NCBI GenBank assembly: GCA_030453055.1
Contig: JAKDLC010000180.1
Span: forward strand, 1 to 5,101
Source of the DNA: Nitrosospira sp.
GTDB taxonomy: Bacteria > Pseudomonadota > Gammaproteobacteria > Burkholderiales > Nitrosomonadaceae
Reading direction: 5' to 3'
Length of the DNA: 5,101 nucleotides
Shown: positions 1 through 5,101 of the stretch, one piece after another
How the letters are laid out: each line of letters opens with the position of its first letter
How positions within the stretch are numbered: the first letter of the stretch is position 1
The notes under the pieces: model-generated
Databases searched by the model: none
What the model was told of the DNA's origin: nothing
The model's input: only the letters and a program-made list of their open reading frames with translations
Made by a program: the position numbers and the translations under genes

Positions 1-960
1 GTACATCGCGTGGTGCACGGCGGCGCGAATCTGACGTCGGCGCGCCTGCTCGACCGGGAAGTGGAGCGGGAGATCGATTGCCTCGCGCCTCTTGCGCCAT
101 TGCACAACCCGGTCTCGCTGCGCTGGATACGCGCCACGCGCGAGGCATTGGGCACGGATATTACCCAGGTCGCGGTGTTTGATACCGCATTTTTTACCGC
201 TTTGCCGGAAATCGCACGAACTTATGCGATTCCCCATGAGCTTGCCCGGAAACACCGGCTGCGCCGCTATGGTTTTCATGGGCTGGCGCATCAGGCCATG
301 TGGCGGAAATGGTGTGAACTCAAGCCAGACATCCCGAACGGGGGTAGGGTGATTTCGATGCAGCTTGGCGCGGGCTGCTCGGTCACGGCGATCGACAACG
401 GATCGCCACGCGACACCTCGATGGGTTTTTCACCGCTGGAGGGACTCATGATGGCGACGCGTTCGGGCGATATCGATCCCGGCCTGATCACGTTTCTGCA
501 ACGTCAGGAGGGTCTGACGCCGGAGCAGTCAGAGCAGCTGCTGAATGAGCAGTCGGGTCTGTTGGGGACGTCCGGCATCAGTGCGGACATGCGCCGGTTG
601 CTGGAGTCGCAGGATGAGCGAGCGCGTCTGGCTGTGGATTTATATTGTTACCGGGCGCGCAAGTATCTGGGCGCCTACCTCGCGGTGTTGGGTGGCGCCG
701 AGGCGATTGTTTTTGGCGGAGGCGTGGGTGAGAACACGCCAACGGTGCGGGAAAAAATTCTGGCCGGCATGGAATGGTGCGGAATCGAGATCGATTCGGA
801 AAAAAACGGCGGCGCCTGTGGATTATCGCGCATCAGCAGCCGGACCAGCCGGGTTGAAGTGTGGGTTATCCCGGGTGACGAGGCCGCGGTTTTGGCGCGG
901 GAGGCCGGGGCCGTCATTGCAGCCAGGGAGAATAAAAAATTTCAACGAGAATCGACATGA
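1..960 (+). CDS. ackA: Acetate kinase family protein, 5'-truncated by window edge
   Basis: Acetate kinase (ASKHA fold, cytosolic) interconverts acetyl-phosphate + ADP and acetate + ATP. The frame is open from base 1 and begins inside the family block HRVVHGG, so the GTG at base 10 is not the true start. About 90 N-terminal residues of a roughly 400-residue enzyme lie upstream. Numbering that GTG as residue 1, visible motifs are FDTAF (57-61, with the conserved Asp at 58), RRYGFHG (85-91), [12 protein letters not shown] (135-146), TRSGDIDP (150-157), [15 protein letters not shown] (236-250) and the C-terminal VIPGDE (286-291). Several normally conserved positions differ: FHGTSH reads FHGLAH, HLGNG reads QLGAG and MGTR reads MATR. 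It may therefore be a divergent acetate/propionate-kinase subgroup. Its stop overlaps the phosphoketolase start, which supplies its likely substrate acetyl-phosphate. Family assignment is firm; exact acyl substrate is inferred. Confidence 0.93.
   Translation, partial: VHRVVHGGANLTSARLLDREVEREIDCLAPLAPLHNPVSLRWIRATREALGTDITQVAVFDTAFFTALPEIARTYAIPHELARKHRLRRYGFHGLAHQAMWRKWCELKPDIPNGGRVISMQLGAGCSVTAIDNGSPRDTSMGFSPLEGLMMATRSGDIDPGLITFLQRQEGLTPEQSEQLLNEQSGLLGTSGISADMRRLLESQDERARLAVDLYCYRARKYLGAYLAVLGGAEAIVFGGGVGENTPTVREKILAGMEWCGIEIDSEKNGGACGLSRISSRTSRVEVWVIPGDEAAVLAREAGAVIAARENKKFQREST
944..960 (+). promoter_or_regulatory. ATGA stop/start overlap coupling acetate kinase to phosphoketolase
   Basis: The kinase stop TGA (958-960) overlaps the phosphoketolase ATG (957-959) by four bases as ATGA. 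Only a weak purine-rich stretch, AACGAGA at 944-950, stands in for a Shine-Dalgarno site, so initiation probably depends on ribosomes finishing the upstream gene. This shows that the two genes share a transcript; the coupling itself is inferred. Confidence 0.7.
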
Positions 961-3362
961 GCGAAGCCGCGCCGCAGGCCGAAACCGCAAACGGGCCACT
1001 CTCCACTGACGAGTTGCGCAAGATGCACGCATACTGGCGCGCGGCGAATTATCTCTCAGTTGGACAAATCTATCTCCTTGACAACCCGTTGCTCAAGGAG
1101 CCGCTCGCGCTTGCGCATGTCAAGCCTCGATTACTTGGCCATTGGGGCACCACTCCGGGACTCAATTTCATTTACGTGCATCTGAACCGCATCATAAAGA
1201 AATACGATCTGAATATGCTCTACATCGCCGGTCCCGGCCACGGTGGGCCGGCAATGGTCGCCAACACCTGGCTTGAGGGCAGTTACAGCGAGTTTTATCC
1301 CTGCATTTCGCGGGACGCGACCGGCATGCAGCGGCTATTCAAGCAGTTTTCCTTTCCCGGGGGCATTCCCAGCCATGTGGCCCCGGAGACACCCGGCTCC
1401 ATTCATGAGGGAGGGGAATTGGGTTACTCCCTATCGCATGCTTATGGAGCGGCGTTCGATAATCCGGATCTGATCGTGGCGTGCGTAATCGGGGACGGCG
1501 AGGCCGAAACCGGGCCGCTTGCCGCCGCCTGGCACTCGAACAAATTTCTCAACCCGGTTCACGACGGCGCGGTGCTGCCGATTCTCCATCTCAATGGCTA
1601 TAAGATAGCCAACCCAACGTTGCTTGCGCGCATCAGCCATGAAGAGTTGGAAAGCCTGCTCTCGGGTTATGGTTATCAGCCCTATTTTGTCGAGGGATCC
1701 GATCCTGAACTGATGCATCAGGCCATGGCGGCTGTGCTGGATGGTGTAATTGACAAGATCCGGGTCATCCAGGACGAAGCGCGTAGGGAAAGGGTTTCCG
1801 ACGGGACGATTACGTACCCCCGTTGGCCCATGATCATTCTGCGCAGCCCCAAGGGATGGACCGGACCCAAGGAAGTCGACGGCAAGAAGGCAGAGGATTA
1901 TTGGCGCTCGCACCAGGTGCCGCTGGCGAAGATCGGTTCAGAGCCCTCGCATCTGCGGCTGCTGGAAGACTGGATGAAGAGTTACAAGCCCGAAGAGCTA
2001 TTTGACGACAATGGCGCCCTCATACCGGAGTTGGCGGCGCTTGCGCCGCAGGGCAAGCGCCGCATGGGCGCGAATCCCCACGCCAACGGCGGCCAACTGC
2101 TGAAGGATCTGGAGATGCCGGACTTCCGCGATTATGCTATCGCTGTGCCTGTACCAGGGACGGTAGTGGGTGAAGCCACGCGGGAAATGGGCAAATTTTT
2201 GCGCGATGTAATGAAGCTCAATCTGGGCAGTCGCAATTTCCGGGTGATGGGCCCCGACGAAACCAGCTCAAACCGTCTCGATGCCCTGTTTGAGGTAACT
2301 GCTCGAGCCTGGCTTGCGCAAACTCTACCCGAGGACGCCCATCTTTCGCCCGATGGAAGAGTGATGGAAATTCTATCCGAACATACGTGCCAGGGCTGGC
2401 TCGAAGGTTATCTGCTCACCGGCCGCCACGGCTTCTTTTCCTGCTATGAGGCGTTTATCCATATCGTGGATTCGATGTTCAATCAGCATGCCAAATGGCT
2501 CAAGGTGAGCAGCAAGGAGATTCCCTGGCGCAGTCCGATCGCTTCGCTGAATTACCTGCTCACGTCGCACGTGTGGCGCCAGGACCACAATGGCTTCTCG
2601 CATCAGGATCCCGGCTTTATCGATCATGTGGCGAACAAAAAGGCCGATATCATTCGCGTTTATCTGCCGCCCGACGCCAATACGTTGCTGGTCATTACGG
2701 ATAAGTGCCTGCGTTCGCGTAATTTCATCAATGTCATCGTGGCGGGCAAGCAGCCCGAACTGCAGTGGCTCGACCTGGATGCTGCCATCCAGCACAGTAC
2801 CGCCGGTATCGGTGTTTGGGGCTGGGCGAGCAATGACAAGGACGGCGAGCCGGATGTGGTGCTGGCCTGCGCCGGGGATGTGCCGACGCTGGAAACACTG
2901 GCCGCGGTAGATCTGCTGCGCCGGCACGCTCCGGAACTCAAGATGCGGGTGATCAATGTGGTGGATCTGATGACATTACAGCCACAAGAGGAACATCCGC
3001 ATGGGCTATCGAATCACGAGTTCGATGCGCTCTTCACTACCTGCAAACCCGTCGTTTTTGCTTATCACGGGTATCCCTGGCTCATTCATCGCCTGACTTA
3101 CCGCCGCACCAACCATGACAATCTGCATGTTCGCGGTTACAAGGAGGAGGGCACTACCACTACTCCGTTCGACATGACCGTATGTAACGATCTGGACCGT
3201 TTCCATCTGGTAATGGACGTAATTGACCGTGTCCCGAAACTTGGCCCCAAGGGCGCAGGCCTCAAACAACTGATGCGCGATAAGCTGATCGAGCATCAGC
3301 AATATATCATCCGCCACGGCGAAGACATGCCGGAGGTCCGTGACTGGCACTGGCCTGCGTAA
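957..3362 (+). CDS. xfp: Xylulose-5-phosphate/fructose-6-phosphate phosphoketolase
   Basis: A thiamine-diphosphate enzyme of the cytosol that cleaves xylulose-5-P, and in many members fructose-6-P, with inorganic phosphate to acetyl-phosphate plus glyceraldehyde-3-P or erythrose-4-P. The 801 residues match the usual family length of about 790-830, and the gene looks intact. In order: GHWGT (61-65), PGHGGP (93-98), the signature HEGGELGY (150-157), the TPP/Mg-binding motif GDGEAETGP (179-187) followed by HLNGYKI (211-217), SHQVPL (318-323), [19 protein letters not shown] (474-492), [12 protein letters not shown] (542-553), and a typical C-terminal domain with [15 protein letters not shown] (703-717). 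His62, His95, His140, His319, His544, His549 and Glu475 fall where active-site residues are known in bifidobacterial phosphoketolases, so the enzyme should be active. The ATG at 957 is chosen because it overlaps the upstream stop and gives a normal N-terminus. Paired with acetate kinase it forms an ATP-yielding shunt. Substrate preference between the two sugar phosphates cannot be read from the sequence. Confidence 0.97.
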   Translation: MSEAAPQAETANGPLSTDELRKMHAYWRAANYLSVGQIYLLDNPLLKEPLALAHVKPRLLGHWGTTPGLNFIYVHLNRIIKKYDLNMLYIAGPGHGGPAMVANTWLEGSYSEFYPCISRDATGMQRLFKQFSFPGGIPSHVAPETPGSIHEGGELGYSLSHAYGAAFDNPDLIVACVIGDGEAETGPLAAAWHSNKFLNPVHDGAVLPILHLNGYKIANPTLLARISHEELESLLSGYGYQPYFVEGSDPELMHQAMAAVLDGVIDKIRVIQDEARRERVSDGTITYPRWPMIILRSPKGWTGPKEVDGKKAEDYWRSHQVPLAKIGSEPSHLRLLEDWMKSYKPEELFDDNGALIPELAALAPQGKRRMGANPHANGGQLLKDLEMPDFRDYAIAVPVPGTVVGEATREMGKFLRDVMKLNLGSRNFRVMGPDETSSNRLDALFEVTARAWLAQTLPEDAHLSPDGRVMEILSEHTCQGWLEGYLLTGRHGFFSCYEAFIHIVDSMFNQHAKWLKVSSKEIPWRSPIASLNYLLTSHVWRQDHNGFSHQDPGFIDHVANKKADIIRVYLPPDANTLLVITDKCLRSRNFINVIVAGKQPELQWLDLDAAIQHSTAGIGVWGWASNDKDGEPDVVLACAGDVPTLETLAAVDLLRRHAPELKMRVINVVDLMTLQPQEEHPHGLSNHEFDALFTTCKPVVFAYHGYPWLIHRLTYRRTNHDNLHVRGYKEEGTTTTPFDMTVCNDLDRFHLVMDVIDRVPKLGPKGAGLKQLMRDKLIEHQQYIIRHGEDMPEVRDWHWPA

Positions 3363-3412
3363 TCAGCACGCCAAAGCTGGGAAGCGTATAAACAGCGTCG
3401 CATTCATAACGC

Positions 3413-4021
3413 ATGATATTCATAATCAATGCAATTGCAATCGTGGTGTCATTTTCGCTGAATCAGATGCATGCGATATATTGGGGCGCCGTTCTGCCGG
3501 TATTATATGCTCTCGTCGTGGCTCCTCATGCGTTGATCGGCAGATCCGATATCCCCCGCGCGACAATAACGAAAATTCTTGCCGATAAGTGGAACAATGC
3601 GGAGGATCTGACTGCATATATCGTGAAGTACTGGATGGCGTTAGCCTATTCGACCTCCTCCTGGAAAAAACAGCGTAACAGCGTAATCCTGTACCTGACG
3701 TCGTTTTTTCTCGGCGCTCTTTATTTTCTCAAGGAATTATTCGTGGCAGGCATGTTTCTGTTTGTAGCCGGATACGTTCTATACCAAATGAGTTTAAGGG
3801 TGGATAGACCGAGATCGGTATATGCGGATTCTGACTTCAGGGTTAGTGATAATGGCTGCCCCGCAAGAAGGGAATGGGAGTTGGCCGCCATGTCCATCGT
3901 TGCGTTCTCTGATTTGTATCCCGAAGATCAAGCCTTGAAAGACTCCGCAAATCAGGTTTCGGAAGATGGCGACGTGAAATTGCTGCTGGCCAGACATCGT
4001 TATGACAATGGAAAGGAATAG
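3413..4021 (+). CDS. Hypothetical inner-membrane protein (unrecognised)
   Basis: I do not recognise this 202-residue protein. The N-terminus is strongly hydrophobic (about 2-16 and 21-42, one or two membrane segments). A polar, tryptophan-containing stretch follows (about 43-89, with Lys/Arg at 85-88). Two closely spaced hydrophobic helices come next (about 90-106 and 108-128). The last 70 residues are soluble and rich in charged residues. This suggests a three- or four-span inner-membrane protein with a soluble tail. An in-frame TAA lies one codon upstream of the ATG, so translation cannot start earlier. No good Shine-Dalgarno sequence precedes it, so a later start (for example Met19) remains possible. 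It begins 50 bp after phosphoketolase on the same strand with no visible terminator between, so it may be co-transcribed. Its base composition is more AT-rich than its neighbours, hinting at a separate origin. No function is proposed. Confidence 0.68.
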   Translation: MIFIINAIAIVVSFSLNQMHAIYWGAVLPVLYALVVAPHALIGRSDIPRATITKILADKWNNAEDLTAYIVKYWMALAYSTSSWKKQRNSVILYLTSFFLGALYFLKELFVAGMFLFVAGYVLYQMSLRVDRPRSVYADSDFRVSDNGCPARREWELAAMSIVAFSDLYPEDQALKDSANQVSEDGDVKLLLARHRYDNGKE

Positions 4022-4116
4022 CCCAAAGAATATTATTTATGGCAATTTTTCTTATGTATCTTCGATCGCATCCGCGGTATTTGTATCCGCCCTATGGTCC
4101 GACGAGGTATCCCTCA
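4022..4116. other. Gap between convergent genes, no clear terminator
   Basis: This 95-bp stretch separates the rightward membrane-protein gene from the leftward ppsR, so a bidirectional terminator would be expected. I see only a short T-run near 4046-4050 with no stem before it, and a weak 4-bp GCGG/CCGC inverted repeat near 4074-4090 with no following T-run. Neither supports an intrinsic terminator call. Confidence 0.5.
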
Positions 4117-4956
4117 TCAATAAATTTTTCGCGTCAATTTCGCATGATGCAGCACTGCCGTCGCGAGCTCCTCGATGGATTTGTTGGTCGCATCGAGGAA
4201 GAGAATTCCTTCCTGGCGCATCAGGGCTTCGGCTTCGCGCACTTCATATCGACAGTTCTCGAGCGATGCATAGTCGCTGTCCGGCATGCGTTCACTCCGT
4301 ATCTGGTGAAGCCGTGCAGGATCGATCGTAAAGCCAAACAGCTTGGCGCGCAGGCCCTTGATGGCAGCCGGCAGCTCCACGCGGCTGAAGTCATCGGGAG
4401 TGAGGGGGCAATTCGCGGCGCGAATACCGTATTTCAGCGCGAGATACAGGCAGGTAGGGGTTTTACCGCTGCGGGAAACGCCTACCAGAGTAATGTCAGC
4501 CTGTTGCCAATTCCTTTGCGAGACGCCGTCGTCGTGCTCCAGGGTGTACCGGATCGCTTCAATGCGCTGGCGGTAGTCGACCATGTCGCCAAGCCGGTGG
4601 GAGAGTCCCACCGTATGCGACGAACGTACGCCCAGCTCAACTTCCAGTGGGGCGACAAAAATGTTGAAGCAGTCCAGATGCAGGGCGTTGGCGGAATCGA
4701 AAACCGATCGAATCACGGGATTCACAAACGTGCTGAATACGAGAGGGCGGACACTGTCCGCGATGGCGAGATCATTGATTTGCGTGACAACGGCTGCGGC
4801 TTTTTCCGCTGTATCAAGATAGGGCAGGGTGATTTCGGTAAAAGGCAGATTTTCGAATTGCCTTAACAGGCTGTGCCCCAGCATTTCGATAGTGATGCCC
4901 GTGCGGTCGGATAGGAAGAACGCGGTGCGTCGGGGTGGTTTCGTCGAGGTTGACAT
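4117..4956 (-). CDS. ppsR: Phosphoenolpyruvate synthase regulatory protein (bifunctional kinase/pyrophosphorylase, DUF299)
   Basis: PpsR switches PEP synthase off by ADP-dependent phosphorylation of a threonine next to the catalytic histidine, and on again by phosphate-dependent removal that releases pyrophosphate. It thereby sets flux from pyruvate to PEP in the cytosol. The 279 residues match the family's usual 270-280. The N-terminus carries [10 protein letters not shown] (13-22) and LGHSLLRQF (26-34). The middle has [14 protein letters not shown] (131-144). The nucleotide-binding P-loop [10 protein letters not shown] is at 159-168, followed by [15 protein letters not shown]. The C-terminus has [11 protein letters not shown] (229-239) and [12 protein letters not shown] (254-265). 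All of these are typical of the family. Position 18 is Arg where many homologues have Gly or Ser. The ATG at 4956 gives a standard N-terminus, though no strong Shine-Dalgarno site precedes it. The gene is convergent with the membrane-protein gene. Its target gene ppsA is not in the window but commonly lies divergently next to ppsR. Confidence 0.95.
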   Translation of the reverse strand: MSTSTKPPRRTAFFLSDRTGITIEMLGHSLLRQFENLPFTEITLPYLDTAEKAAAVVTQINDLAIADSVRPLVFSTFVNPVIRSVFDSANALHLDCFNIFVAPLEVELGVRSSHTVGLSHRLGDMVDYRQRIEAIRYTLEHDDGVSQRNWQQADITLVGVSRSGKTPTCLYLALKYGIRAANCPLTPDDFSRVELPAAIKGLRAKLFGFTIDPARLHQIRSERMPDSDYASLENCRYEVREAEALMRQEGILFLDATNKSIEELATAVLHHAKLTRKIY

Positions 4957-5068
4957 TCGTAGTAGGCGCCAATAGTGTTTAGATTACGGACAACGTACCG
5001 CGTTTTATTATCCTGAATCCGGTAGTAGCGGCTTCACCCGGAAGGCGAGAGTCAAATAATACGAAATA

Positions 5069-5098
5069 TTGTTATTAATCATAACACTGATCTATTAA
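5069..5098 (+). promoter_or_regulatory. Possible rightward promoter for a gene beyond the window
   Basis: TTGTTA (5069-5074) and TATTAA (5093-5098) each match four of six bases of the sigma-70 -35 and -10 boxes, with an 18-bp spacer in an AT-rich stretch. The position, upstream of ppsR and pointing away from it, suits a divergent gene such as ppsA. AT-rich DNA yields such matches by chance, so this is tentative. If it is real, the ATG at 5099-5101 is not that gene's start. Confidence 0.25.
5070..5086. promoter_or_regulatory. 17-bp inverted repeat, candidate operator
   Basis: TGTTAT and ATAACA form perfect 6-bp arms around the spacer TAATC. The inner part, TTAT-N5-ATAA, fits the T-N11-A pattern of LysR-type regulator sites. 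The spacing and symmetry would suit a dimeric repressor or activator. It overlaps the possible -35 box of the rightward promoter and lies about 115 bp upstream of ppsR. The symmetry is directly visible; the regulatory role and the protein are unknown. Confidence 0.4.
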
Positions 5099-5101
5099 AT
5101 G

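Noticed and set aside
2373..2927. 184-codon antisense frame within the phosphoketolase gene (also 1431-1913)
   Set aside because: Both are fully inside a strongly conserved phosphoketolase gene and have no motif or ribosome-binding site.
3340..3588. 82-codon frame bridging the end of phosphoketolase and the membrane-protein gene
   Set aside because: It overlaps both genes in another frame and its translation is low-complexity and polar, unlike a real small protein.
4074..4090. Short GCGG/CCGC inverted repeat as a terminator
   Set aside because: The stem is only four base pairs with a nine-base loop and no T-run follows in either direction.
4002..4331. 109-codon + strand frame starting at the end of the membrane-protein gene
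   Set aside because: Its first part is mildly hydrophobic, but about two thirds runs antisense into ppsR, there is no Shine-Dalgarno site, and nothing is recognisable. I also considered a frameshifted extension of the membrane protein and saw no evidence for it.
4039..4866. Long 275-codon open frame antisense to ppsR
   Set aside because: It lies almost wholly opposite ppsR, which has clear family motifs throughout. The antisense translation shows no recognisable domain and reflects codon bias of the real gene.
5007..5012. GATAAT on the - strand as a -10 box for ppsR
   Set aside because: No acceptable -35 box is found at 16-18 bp spacing, so the ppsR promoter remains unassigned.
5099..5101. 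ATG at the very end of the window as the start of a divergent gene
   Set aside because: No Shine-Dalgarno sequence precedes it and there is no downstream sequence to test the frame.

Overview
The window looks like chromosomal DNA from a Gram-negative proteobacterium, most likely a betaproteobacterium. This rests on the sequence style and on a PpsR-type regulator of PEP synthase; a placement near Nitrosomonas/Nitrosospira-like autotrophs is only a guess. The DNA is moderately GC-rich in the metabolic genes. It is visibly more AT-rich in the small hypothetical gene and in the rightmost intergenic region. I see no rRNA, tRNA, insertion sequence, integrase, phage gene or CRISPR array.

Layout: (1) 1-960, + strand, the C-terminal three quarters or so of an acetate kinase family gene whose start lies left of the window. 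(2) 957-3362, + strand, a complete phosphoketolase gene (801 aa), overlapping the kinase stop by an ATGA junction. (3) 3413-4021, + strand, a 202-aa unrecognised membrane protein. (4) 4022-4116, a 95-bp gap between convergent genes, with no convincing terminator. (5) 4117-4956, - strand, a complete PEP synthase regulatory kinase/pyrophosphorylase (PpsR, DUF299 family). (6) 4957-5101, an AT-rich upstream region holding a 17-bp inverted repeat and a possible rightward promoter, probably for a divergent gene beyond the window. In proteobacteria that neighbour is often PEP synthase (ppsA).

How they fit together: phosphoketolase splits xylulose-5-P (and often fructose-6-P) with phosphate into acetyl-phosphate plus glyceraldehyde-3-P (or erythrose-4-P). 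Acetate kinase turns the acetyl-phosphate into acetate plus ATP. The overlapping genes therefore encode a two-step phosphoketolase shunt. PpsR controls PEP synthase and so the pyruvate/PEP node, making the region a central-carbon block. The main oddities are an acetate kinase with several substituted positions in its most conserved motifs and the unrecognised membrane protein between the shunt genes and ppsR. I did not find convincing evidence of a wholly new biological system.
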